NCBI GenBank assembly: GCA_021777675.1
Contig: JAJYDG010000010.1
Coordinates: forward strand, 1 to 32,015
Reading direction: 5' to 3'
Source of the DNA: a bacterium
Lineage (GTDB): Bacteria > Patescibacteriota > Minisyncoccia > Moranbacterales > UBA2206
DNA length: 32,015 bases
The notes under the pieces are model-generated. The model ran no database searches. It was not told the DNA's origin and was given only the letters and a program-made list of their open reading frames with translations. Position numbers and translations under genes: made by a program. How positions within the stretch are numbered: position 1 is the stretch's first letter; each line of letters begins with the position of its first letter. Positions 8,830 to 16,007 of the stretch are shown here, piece after piece.

Positions 8830-9828
8830 TTATTTATTTGAAATATATTCCGCCATTTCAACAAAACGATTGGAATAACCCCATTCATTATCATACCAGC
8901 CGACAACTTTAATTAGGTTTCCACTTGCCATTGTTAAGGGTAAATCAACTGTTGCACTATGCGCATCACCCTTAAAATCCATAGAAACCAAATTTTCATC
9001 GCTTGTCGCCAAAATATTTTTCATACTTCCTTGTGCCGCATCATTAAAAGCAAGATTAATTTCTTCAACGGTAACCTCTTTTTTTAATGTACCGATAAAA
9101 TCAACAATTGAAACAACGGGCGTTGGAACGCGAAGAGAGATCCCATCCAATCTTCCTGCTAAATGTTTTATTACTTTTCCAACCGTCTTTGCCGCACCCG
9201 TCGTCGTAGGAATAATACTTAGCGCTGCCGCTCTGGCTCGCCGTAAATCTTTGTGTGGCAAATCCAAAACACGCTGGTCATTAGTATAAGAATGAGTTGT
9301 TGTCATAAAGCCTTTCTCGACACCAAAATTATCATCCAAAATTTTAATCATCGGCGCCAAACAATTAGTCGTGCAAGAACCGTTAGAAATAATTGTTTCA
9401 TTAGAAGAATATTCATTTTCATTTACACCCATAAGATACACCGGGATATCATCTTTCGGCGGAGCGCTGAGTAGCACTTTTTTTGCTCCGGCCGACAAAT
9501 GTTTTCCGGCTGTTTCTTTTGTTTCAAAAATTCCCGTACATTCCAAAACGACATCAATTCCAAGATCTTTCCATGGCAACTTGGACGGATCGCTTTCTTT
9601 GAAATATTTCACCCTCGTTCCGTCAATGATTAATTCTGAATTGGAACTGTCCGCAATCACATCATAGCCATACCTTCCGTAACTTGAATCATATTTCAAA
9701 AGATGCGCCGCTGTTTCAATGTCCATCAAATCATTAATTGCAATCACTTCCATATCATTTTTTTCAAAAGCGATCTTAAAACTCGGCCGACCTATTCGAC
9801 CAAATCCGTTAATTGCGATTTTTGTCAT
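8830..9828 (-). CDS. gap: Glyceraldehyde-3-phosphate dehydrogenase, type I
   Basis: This enzyme catalyses phosphorylating oxidation of glyceraldehyde-3-phosphate with NAD in glycolysis. The 332-residue product starts MTKIAINGFGRIGR, has Asp33 in the IAIND segment (typical of NAD preference), and the active-site ISNGSCTTNCLAPM with Cys152. It ends WYDNEWGYSNRFVEMAEYI, the family signature. It lies 26 bases after the HypA-like gene and 8 bases before the amidohydrolase, inside the hydrogenase/SOR run. This links NADH production in glycolysis with a hydrogenase that could dispose of electrons, although that link is only inferred from position. Confidence 0.97.
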   Translation of the reverse strand: MTKIAINGFGRIGRPSFKIAFEKNDMEVIAINDLMDIETAAHLLKYDSSYGRYGYDVIADSSNSELIIDGTRVKYFKESDPSKLPWKDLGIDVVLECTGIFETKETAGKHLSAGAKKVLLSAPPKDDIPVYLMGVNENEYSSNETIISNGSCTTNCLAPMIKILDDNFGVEKGFMTTTHSYTNDQRVLDLPHKDLRRARAAALSIIPTTTGAAKTVGKVIKHLAGRLDGISLRVPTPVVSIVDFIGTLKKEVTVEEINLAFNDAAQGSMKNILATSDENLVSMDFKGDAHSATVDLPLTMASGNLIKVVGWYDNEWGYSNRFVEMAEYISNK

Positions 9829-9854
9829 AATTTTTACATTTAATTTATTAAATC

Positions 9855-10130
9855 TTATTCCGTTTCAATACTTGCAATTCGCCAATCATTTCCGACTATT
9901 TTTTTTATCATAAATTCTACATTTTCAAATGGCGTATTTTTAGCAATACTTTTTAATCCAAATTGCAAATTCTCCACACTGATATCTTCCGCGTGCTCCG
10001 GATACTCATCATGCGCAAGACTGACCATTCCAATTTCCAGACTGATTTTTTTTATTTTAACTATTTTTTTTTCCGCCATAATCGCATTTAATTCATCGAT
10101 TATTTCTTTGGCAAGCAAGAAGTCATGCAT
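9855..10130 (-). CDS. hypA: HypA-like nickel protein lacking the zinc ribbon
   Basis: HypA inserts nickel into NiFe hydrogenases. The 91-residue product starts MHDFLLAKEIIDEL, matching the HypA N-terminus with the nickel-binding His2. It continues with IKKISLEIGMVS and ENLQFGLKSIAKNTPFENVE, which match HypA. Normal HypA (about 113 residues) then has a CxxC...CxxC zinc ribbon. Here the sequence passes from FMIKKIVGND directly to WRIASIETE, the terminal strand, and contains no Cys at all. I chose the start at Met 8 of the open frame because His2 is essential in the family. It begins 1 base after the superoxide reductase stop. It is probably a real shortened HypA rather than a broken one, since both flanks of the missing domain are kept. 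Confidence 0.8.
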   Translation of the reverse strand: MHDFLLAKEIIDELNAIMAEKKIVKIKKISLEIGMVSLAHDEYPEHAEDISVENLQFGLKSIAKNTPFENVEFMIKKIVGNDWRIASIETE

Positions 10131-10131
10131 A

Positions 10132-10506
10132 TTAATTTTTCCATAAACCATGAATATTGCAATAAGCGCGAACGGAAATATGTTCGGCTTCCAATGAAAA
10201 TTCAGCTACCGGTTCATCTCCGGGATTTAAAAATTTTCGATAAATTCTATGCTCAGTAATCACTTCGATCCATTCAATATAGTGTTCGCTTTCCATTGGA
10301 TGGCTAGTTTCTCCCACTCGCACAATCACACCAGAGTCCGTTTTTTCCAGTACCGGTTTGTGTTTTTCCATGCCTTCTTCTTCATCTGCTTCAATTTTGA
10401 GTTCCATCGGAACTCCGCAACAAACCAATTCTCCACCTCCGCTATGCGTTATTTCGACAATATTTCCGCAAATATTGCATCTATAAATTTGATTTAATTC
10501 TGTCAT
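10132..10506 (-). CDS. dfx: Superoxide reductase (desulfoferrodoxin, two-iron type)
   Basis: It reduces superoxide to hydrogen peroxide without making O2, which suits anaerobes. The 124-residue product has the N-terminal desulforedoxin domain with C10, C13, C29 and C30 (RCNICGN; LVCCGVPM). The catalytic domain has EKHKPVLE (E47, K48, H49), H69 and H75 in SHPMESEHYIEW, and C116/H119 in YCNIHGLW. Both iron sites are therefore intact. It sits between the hydrogenase large subunit (22 bases upstream) and the HypA-like gene. This suggests it protects the O2-sensitive NiFe site, with electrons perhaps coming from a rubredoxin not in this window. Confidence 0.96.
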   Translation of the reverse strand: MTELNQIYRCNICGNIVEITHSGGGELVCCGVPMELKIEADEEEGMEKHKPVLEKTDSGVIVRVGETSHPMESEHYIEWIEVITEHRIYRKFLNPGDEPVAEFSLEAEHISVRAYCNIHGLWKN

Positions 10507-10528
10507 ATGTTTTTCTAATTAATTAACA

Positions 10529-11788
10529 TTAATGCACCGCGCAAGAAATACAAGGGTCATAAGCGCGAATAAACGCACGCAATTTCCGTTCTCGTTCTTT
10601 ATTTTCCATTTCCAAAATTTTAGCGAGATATTGCGCCACATCATCTTCAAGGTTTGCCAGAAATTGAGCGGTTGGCGTAATAATATTAACATTTTTTACG
10701 TAACCCTTCGCATCAACTTCCACGTGATAATAGAGTGTCCCTCTCGGTGCTTCAACCGCCGCTACGCCAAAACCCTCTTTAATTGTATATTTTTTAGTCA
10801 ACAATTCATCCAAATCGGAATTTAAAAGCTCCAGAAGTATTTTTTTTGTTTCCTCTATGGAATGTATAACCTCCACCATTTGCGCAAAGATATTATGAAA
10901 AGGATTGTAATCGGGAAACTTCAACCCAAGCCCTCTTAGATATTCTTCCGCCCTTTTTTTTAGTTTTGTTCTATTGTTATTTATTCTAGCAATCGCCCCA
11001 ACCATATAGCTTTCACCATTATGTTCAACTTTTTTGATCACTTCATTTTGTTTTTGAAGCTCTAAAAAATTAGCTTCAAATTTTTCCACAGGAATATGCA
11101 ACCCGCGATTAGAAATAACATCTCCGTCATAAATCGCATATTCCCCTTTTTTAGACAAGCAAACATATTCGGTTTCACGAGAAAAATCAGGAATTTTAAT
11201 TTTTTTAAAAAATTCTCCCAATTCCAAAGCGATTTGCAAAATTTCATCCGCATCATGCAATATTTTTTTCAATTCTTCCCGATCGGGAATTTTCTTGAAT
11301 CCGCCAACCTCATTAGTTAATGGATGAACGACTCGTCCACCAATCACTTTCACTAACGCCATTCCATATTCTCGAATACGCACCGCCTTTTTTGTCTCTT
11401 TGGGATATTCTCCAATCAATTCGATGTCACTATCCATGTCCAAAAAATCCGCCAACGACAAAAAAAACAAATGCAAAGCATGCGAATGAATAATTTGTGC
11501 GTACTCCAAAAGCGTGCGCAATTTTTCCGTTTCCGGCGAAACAGCAATGTCCATTGCATTTTCCAATGCCTTAATTGAAGTTAAGTTATGTACCACCGGA
11601 CAAATTCCGCAAATGCGCTGTGCAATAAGTGGCATATCTTGATATTCTCTGCCAATTAAAACTCCTTCGATCAAACGAATTCCCTCTTGCACTTGCAACT
11701 TTGCCGACTTTACATCGCCGTCCAAAACACTTGCCATAAAACCGGCATGTCCTTCCATTTTTGCAATGTGATTAATTTTAATATTCAT
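10529..11788 (-). CDS. NiFe hydrogenase large (catalytic) subunit, group 3-like
   Basis: Catalytic subunit holding the NiFe(CN)2CO centre. The 419-residue product has the L1 motif RICGICPVVH (C60, C63, H67) and the L2 motif DPCISCAVH (C413, C416, H419), i.e. all four cysteine ligands. Its compact length and lack of a signal peptide match cytosolic group 3 enzymes, and the partner small subunit looks like group 3b. The protein ends exactly at the L2 histidine, so there is no C-terminal peptide for a maturation protease to remove. The gene starts right behind an extended -10 promoter, possibly as a leaderless mRNA, and heads the run to murI. The small subunit is encoded 3.4 kb away in another operon. 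Confidence 0.95.
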   Translation of the reverse strand: MNIKINHIAKMEGHAGFMASVLDGDVKSAKLQVQEGIRLIEGVLIGREYQDMPLIAQRICGICPVVHNLTSIKALENAMDIAVSPETEKLRTLLEYAQIIHSHALHLFFLSLADFLDMDSDIELIGEYPKETKKAVRIREYGMALVKVIGGRVVHPLTNEVGGFKKIPDREELKKILHDADEILQIALELGEFFKKIKIPDFSRETEYVCLSKKGEYAIYDGDVISNRGLHIPVEKFEANFLELQKQNEVIKKVEHNGESYMVGAIARINNNRTKLKKRAEEYLRGLGLKFPDYNPFHNIFAQMVEVIHSIEETKKILLELLNSDLDELLTKKYTIKEGFGVAAVEAPRGTLYYHVEVDAKGYVKNVNIITPTAQFLANLEDDVAQYLAKILEMENKERERKLRAFIRAYDPCISCAVH

Positions 11789-11794
11789 AAAAAG

Positions 11795-11803
11795 ATTATA
11801 GCA
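11795..11803 (-). promoter_or_regulatory. Extended -10 promoter of the hydrogenase large-subunit operon
   Basis: Reading leftward the sequence is TGC-TATAAT (TATAAT at 11795-11800), with only a weak -35 (TTTAAT at 11818-11823). The expected transcript start, about 7 bases downstream, falls on or next to the ATG at 11788. The message would therefore be leaderless or nearly so. It is back to back with the promoter of the HypF-like gene. Confidence 0.6.
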
Positions 11804-11833
11804 TGTTTTTAGAAAAGATTAAAATTTTTTGTA

Positions 11834-11842
11834 TGCTATACT
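11834..11842 (+). promoter_or_regulatory. Extended -10 promoter of the HypF-like gene
   Basis: TGC-TATACT on the plus strand (TATACT at 11837-11842), with no good -35. The predicted start near 11849-11850 is directly at the ATG at 11851, again suggesting a leaderless message. The layout mirrors that of the divergent large-subunit promoter 40 bases away. Confidence 0.55.
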
Positions 11843-11850
11843 GATTTTAT

Positions 11851-12963
11851 ATGCGCAAATATTACTTCTATTTTCAAAAAACAGCAAAAACTATCCTTGC
11901 TCTTGGCGCTGAATCTGACGGAAATTTTTGTTTTTTTATGCAAGACAAAATTTATTTTTCCGAAAGTTTCGGCGATCTTTTGGAAGAAAAAAATTGGCAG
12001 AAATATCAAAAAGCTGTTTTGAAATTTTTACTAAAAAATAAAATCAAGCCGGATATTATTCTCACCGACATGCACCCGCTTTATTTGACTTCTATTTTTG
12101 GAGAAGCTCTAAGTGAAAAATATAAAGCCAACCATATTCAAGTTCAACACCATATTGCGCATATTTTCTCCGCCGCTGGAGATAAGTTTGTTGGCAATGC
12201 GACACATGCGATGCCTGATATATTTTATGGCATTGCCATGGATGGCACGGGTTATGGTCAAAATGGAAAAGTTTGGGGCGGAGAAATATTTGAAATAAAA
12301 ACGGGGAAAACCAGAAACATCAAACGGATTGGTTGTCTTGAGAATCAAATTCTCATTGGCGGAGATTTGGCAGTGAAAGAACCGGCACGAATGCTTCTTA
12401 GTATTTTGGCTAATTTTTTTCCAAAAGATAAAATTTATAATCTCACCAAAAAATATTATGCCAAAAATGAATTCGAATTGCTTTACAATCAATTAAAGCA
12501 AAATTTCAATTGTCTTGAAGCATCAAGCACCGGCCGAATTCTTGATGCTGTTTCAATACTTTTGAATTTTTGCGGAAATGAAAGAAGATATAAACACGAG
12601 CCAATAGCCCTGCTTGAAGCCAATTCTACAAAGCCGTATCCAAATATAAAACCAAAAATTGAAACAAAAAAAGACATCAAAATACTAAACACAACTGTTC
12701 TGTTTGAATATTTGATTGAAAATTTGCATAAAGATAAAAAAAGGCTCGCCGCTACCGCTCAGCTTTATATCGCCGAGGGGTTGCGCAAAATTATTAACAA
12801 AAATATTTCAACCACTTTCATCGCCGGCGGTGTCGCCAATAACAAAATTATTTCTGCCTATCTGATTTCCCAAGGGGCGTATGCGAGCAAGACGATCCCG
12901 CGTGGCGATGCCGGACTTTCTTTCGGACAGATTATTTATTATTTATTTTTAATTTCACGCTAG
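11851..12963 (+). CDS. hypF: Stand-alone HypF carbamoyltransferase domain
   Basis: HypF makes the cyanide ligands of NiFe hydrogenase by carbamoylating the C-terminal Cys of HypE. Full HypF is about 750 residues (acylphosphatase, zinc fingers, YrdC-like, then a Kae1-like domain). This 370-residue protein is only the last part. It has ILALGAESDGNFCF, TDMHPLYLTS, metal site VQHHIAHI, AMDGTGYG, VWGGE, GGDLAVKEPAR, SSTGRILDAVS, IAGGVANNK and the PRGDAGLSFGQ end. The GGDLAVKEPAR and DMHPLY motifs are HypF-specific and argue against TsaD. It is divergent from the large subunit, and its stop codon overlaps that of hypE tail to tail (CTAG). The carbamoyl-adenylate-forming half must be elsewhere or replaced. 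Confidence 0.88.
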   Translation: MRKYYFYFQKTAKTILALGAESDGNFCFFMQDKIYFSESFGDLLEEKNWQKYQKAVLKFLLKNKIKPDIILTDMHPLYLTSIFGEALSEKYKANHIQVQHHIAHIFSAAGDKFVGNATHAMPDIFYGIAMDGTGYGQNGKVWGGEIFEIKTGKTRNIKRIGCLENQILIGGDLAVKEPARMLLSILANFFPKDKIYNLTKKYYAKNEFELLYNQLKQNFNCLEASSTGRILDAVSILLNFCGNERRYKHEPIALLEANSTKPYPNIKPKIETKKDIKILNTTVLFEYLIENLHKDKKRLAATAQLYIAEGLRKIINKNISTTFIAGGVANNKIISAYLISQGAYASKTIPRGDAGLSFGQIIYYLFLISR

Positions 12964-13949
12964 CATATTCGCGGAATTAATTTTCCTCTTGGCACTTCAA
13001 TTTTTTTCTCACCACCAAGCTTAGTTTTAAGCCAAACCCCGTTGCCCTTGGTGACTGTACCAATAATCTTAGCTTTACGATTAAATCTTTGAAGTACTTT
13101 AATCACTTTTTCAGCGTCTTTTTTCGCAACAGTTGCCACAAACCGACCCTCGGAAGGAAAGGAAAATTTATCAATCCCGAGGAGTCCCGAAAGCGCAACA
13201 GTTTCCTTGGCAAAAGGCAAATCAGTTTCATTTAATATTATTTTAATTTTCGATTTTTCGGCAATTTCATTAAGCACCGCCGCCACACCGCCACGCGTCG
13301 GATCCTTGCAAGCAGTAAGGTATCTTGCAATACTTTGGATTTCTTTTGTTAGCGACTGACAATCACTTTTTATTTTTGTTTGGTAATTGAATCGGCTTGC
13401 CAGAAGCGCCACCGTATGCTCGCCAAGATTGCCGGAAGCAATAACCGCATCACCCGCTTTCGCTCCGCCATTTTCAATAATTTTAGAAGCTAATCCAATA
13501 CCGGATGTCGTGATTTCAATTTTATCGATTTTGCCTTTTTCCGTCACCTTCGTATCTCCCGTTACAATCGGCACTCCGGTTTCTTTGGAAATTTTTCCAA
13601 TTGATTGCATTATTTTTTTCAAATCATCTTTTGGAAAACCGTCTTCAATTACAAGACTAAGCGAGATGCCAATCGGCACCGCACCCATTACCGAAAGATC
13701 ATTTATCGTCCCGCAAATAGCGATTTTCCCAATATCACCGCCCGGGAAAAAAATTGGATCGACAATAAAAGCGTCTGTTGTGAAAACCAATTTTTCTTTT
13801 CCCAAATCAAAAACCGCACCATCATCCTTAATATTTTTCCAATTTTTCACCACAGGAAAAAATTTCCTGATTTCAAAAATCAATTCATTGGACATATTTC
13901 CCCCGCCGCCCTGTTCCAATTCTACAAATTTATTATTTTTATTTTCCAT
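12960..13949 (-). CDS. hypE: Hydrogenase maturation protein HypE
   Basis: HypE is the ATP-dependent dehydratase that turns its own C-terminal thiocarboxamide into thiocyanate, the CN source for the active site. The 329-residue product has the glycine-rich start (ELEQGGGGNMSNELI), DDGAVF, FTTDAFIVDPIFFPGG, CGTINDLSVMGA and IVTGDTKV. It ends in PRGKLIPRIC, the required C-terminal Cys. I chose the start MENKNNKFVE at 13949. The longer open frame (to 14054) would add 35 residues lying within hypD in another frame. It overlaps the hypD stop by 11 bases. Its intact tail shows that cyanide synthesis is expected, so carbamoylation must come from the short HypF. Confidence 0.95.
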   Translation of the reverse strand: MENKNNKFVELEQGGGGNMSNELIFEIRKFFPVVKNWKNIKDDGAVFDLGKEKLVFTTDAFIVDPIFFPGGDIGKIAICGTINDLSVMGAVPIGISLSLVIEDGFPKDDLKKIMQSIGKISKETGVPIVTGDTKVTEKGKIDKIEITTSGIGLASKIIENGGAKAGDAVIASGNLGEHTVALLASRFNYQTKIKSDCQSLTKEIQSIARYLTACKDPTRGGVAAVLNEIAEKSKIKIILNETDLPFAKETVALSGLLGIDKFSFPSEGRFVATVAKKDAEKVIKVLQRFNRKAKIIGTVTKGNGVWLKTKLGGEKKIEVPRGKLIPRIC

Positions 13950-14979
13950 AGCGATATTCCATATTACAACTCCCTTCCACTGAAACCATGCACGCTCCTT
14001 TGGGATTTTCCGGCGTGCAAATTTTTCCAAACAGAGGGCAAGCTTTCGGCTCAATCAATCCTTGCAAAACCTCTCCGCACTTGCAAGCACTCGGCTTAAT
14101 TTTAATTTTTTTCTTTATCTTTTCAATTAATTTTTTATGCACAAATTGCGCATCCTGTTTTTGATATTTTTTGCGAATTTTCAACCCCGAACCCTTAATC
14201 TCGCCAAGTCCCCGCCATTTGGCATTTCCAACTTCAAAAACTTCAAAAATCATCGCCAATGCCTTCTTATTTCCCCCTTTTTTAACTAATCGTTCGTAGG
14301 CATTTTCCACGCGAGGCTTATTTTCCAAAATTTGACCAAGCAACATATCAATTGCCAAAAGCACATCCTCTCCGGAAAAACCGGCTACGACTTGCGGAAT
14401 CTCAAATTTTTGAAAAACTTCCGTGCCGATAATCGCACTCACATGACCCGGATCAATAAATCCATCCAGCTTTATTTTCTTATTCCGAAGAAGCGCTTCC
14501 ATCGCCGGCGGAAAAAGTTTGTGTGCGCTATACACAGTGAGCCCATTTTTAATCGCCCAGGCTGTCATTCCTGAAGTTGTTTCAAAACCCAAACCAAAAA
14601 AAACCAAATTCGGTTTTTCTTTTTGCATCTCAACTGCTTCAGAAATTGAATAAATAATTCGCACATCTGCTCCGTTTCTTTTTGCTTCTTCAAGACTCAT
14701 CAGATTTCCCGGCACTTGCATTGTGTCGCCATAAACAGCAATCGGGATTCCAAAAAGAGCCAAACCGACCACAATATCGATATCAGACTGATCCGTCACG
14801 CACACCGGACACCCCGGACCGGAAACCAAGCTGATATTTTTTGGCATCAATTCTTTAATCCCATGCTCGGCAATTGTCTGCGAATGCGTGCCACAAAGCT
14901 CCATGAAACGCAAAGGGCGGTCAATTTGCGTTGCTTTTTTTTCAATTTCCGAAAGAATTTTATTTGTCGTAATGCGCAT
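13939..14979 (-). CDS. hypD: Hydrogenase maturation protein HypD
   Basis: HypD is an iron-sulfur scaffold that, with HypC, assembles Fe(CN)2CO. The 346-residue product has MELCGTHSQTIAEHGI, VSGPGCPVCVT and GLGFETTSGMTAW. The C-terminal cysteine region for the 4Fe-4S cluster (ACKCGEVLQG, ACPLFGKICTPENPKGACMV, GSCNMEY) is also present. The length is normal. It begins directly after the hypC stop with no spacer, and hypE overlaps its end, so hypC-D-E form one coupled unit. Confidence 0.97.
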   Translation of the reverse strand: MRITTNKILSEIEKKATQIDRPLRFMELCGTHSQTIAEHGIKELMPKNISLVSGPGCPVCVTDQSDIDIVVGLALFGIPIAVYGDTMQVPGNLMSLEEAKRNGADVRIIYSISEAVEMQKEKPNLVFFGLGFETTSGMTAWAIKNGLTVYSAHKLFPPAMEALLRNKKIKLDGFIDPGHVSAIIGTEVFQKFEIPQVVAGFSGEDVLLAIDMLLGQILENKPRVENAYERLVKKGGNKKALAMIFEVFEVGNAKWRGLGEIKGSGLKIRKKYQKQDAQFVHKKLIEKIKKKIKIKPSACKCGEVLQGLIEPKACPLFGKICTPENPKGACMVSVEGSCNMEYRYGK

Positions 14980-15183
14980 TTATTTTTTTTTCAAATATCC
15001 CTGCATTTCTTTTGCATATTCATCATCCATTTTCTCAATCGCAAAACCGGCATGCACCATAACATATTCGCCAATCTTCACATCAACTAATGAAATATTA
15101 ATTTCTTTTTCAATGCCACTAAAATCAACTGTCGCCAGCTGATTTTTAATTGCCATAATTTTCCCCGGAATTGCCAGACACAT
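14980..15183 (-). CDS. hypC: Hydrogenase maturation chaperone HypC
   Basis: This small chaperone carries the Fe(CN)2CO unit from HypD to the large subunit. The product starts MCLAIPGKIMAI, with the essential Cys2, and has the usual beta-barrel (TVDFSGIEKEINISL, VKIGEYVMVHAGFAI) and a helical tail. It is 67 residues long, slightly short against the usual 75-90. The frame is open further upstream to 15252, but that would bury Cys2, so the internal Met at 15183 is the start. It follows the small-subunit gene by 13 bases and abuts hypD. Confidence 0.95.
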   Translation of the reverse strand: MCLAIPGKIMAIKNQLATVDFSGIEKEINISLVDVKIGEYVMVHAGFAIEKMDDEYAKEMQGYLKKK

Positions 15184-15196
15184 AGGCTTTTTTATA

Positions 15197-15973
15197 TTAA
15201 GAAAACTGTTCATCTTTTTGTTCTCGATCTTCAAGATCATCTCTGAGGCCAAAAATTTCTGTCATATTTTGAAATTGCTCATCACTCATTATATTTTTAA
15301 GCATTGCTCGCATCGCTTTTACATTACCGGTGGGACGAAGTCCGCGACAGCCTTGACAAGAAGATCTGGAACCGGGGCAAGTCGCTCCGCAACCACCCAA
15401 AATCATCGGACCAAAACATGGTTTTTTATCAAGAAGCAAACAGTGATTACCAGCCTTTTTACATTCCACGCAAACCGGCTGATCGGAAATAACCGGAATA
15501 TTTCCTTTAAGCAATTCGGGGGCATAACGCAAAAATTCCTCTCCGTTAATCGGACAACCGGGAAAAACAAAATCGACTTTCACAAAATTATCAATTTCAC
15601 GAATGGGTGGATTGCCAATCCCTTGAATATATTTATACACATGCTTAACCGTTTCCACTCCCTCATGATAATTTTTAATTTCAGGCACGCCACCCATCGC
15701 CGCACAGTTTCCCAAGGCTACTAAAATCTTTGCTCGTTTTCTTGCGCTTTTTAATGTTTTGATATTGGCTTCCGTTACCGGACTACCCTCAACCAAAACC
15801 AAGTCCAGTCTGCCGCCATCATCATCCGCATCTTCAATTAAGCGAAAATCAACCAATTCTACGGATTCGGTAAAATCCAAAAAACGCGTGCCAAGATCGA
15901 GCAGGACAAATTGACAACCCTCGCAAGAAGTAAGACTGATAATCGCAACGCGTGGTTTTTGCATTAATTCCAT
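15197..15973 (-). CDS. NiFe hydrogenase small subunit, group 3b-like
   Basis: This is the electron-transfer subunit with iron-sulfur clusters. The 258-residue product has the proximal cluster motif SCEGC (C17, C20), LGNCAAMGGV and FPGCPINGEEF. A Cys-rich end (VCVECKKAGNHCLL, KPCFGPMILGGCGATCPGSR, SCQGCRGLRP) follows, as in the small subunit of cytosolic NADP-linked sulfhydrogenases (group 3b). There is no twin-arginine signal, so it is cytosolic. It lies 34 bases after manC and 13 bases before hypC. No FAD/NAD-binding beta/gamma subunits are next to it, so its electron partner is not shown here. It pairs with the large subunit encoded at 10529-11788. Confidence 0.93.
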   Translation of the reverse strand: MELMQKPRVAIISLTSCEGCQFVLLDLGTRFLDFTESVELVDFRLIEDADDDGGRLDLVLVEGSPVTEANIKTLKSARKRAKILVALGNCAAMGGVPEIKNYHEGVETVKHVYKYIQGIGNPPIREIDNFVKVDFVFPGCPINGEEFLRYAPELLKGNIPVISDQPVCVECKKAGNHCLLLDKKPCFGPMILGGCGATCPGSRSSCQGCRGLRPTGNVKAMRAMLKNIMSDEQFQNMTEIFGLRDDLEDREQKDEQFS

Positions 15974-16007
15974 ATTTTTTAATTTTTGTTAATTTATTGA
16001 TTCATTT

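Noticed and set aside
9855-10151. HypA-like gene as a pseudogene or with the longer start at 10151
   Set aside because: Both flanks of the missing domain are intact and in frame. The longer start would hide the nickel-binding Met-His and overlap the superoxide reductase gene.
11851-12963. TsaD/Kae1 (tRNA t6A synthesis) rather than HypF
   Set aside because: HypF-specific segments (DMHPLY, GGDLAVKEPAR, SSTGRILDAVS) and the hyp-gene neighbours outweigh the general Kae1 fold shared by both.
13387-13983. 198-aa plus-strand ORF opposite hypE
   Set aside because: Long shadow frame of hypE/hypD; no recognisable domain or ribosome-binding site, while the minus strand has all family motifs.
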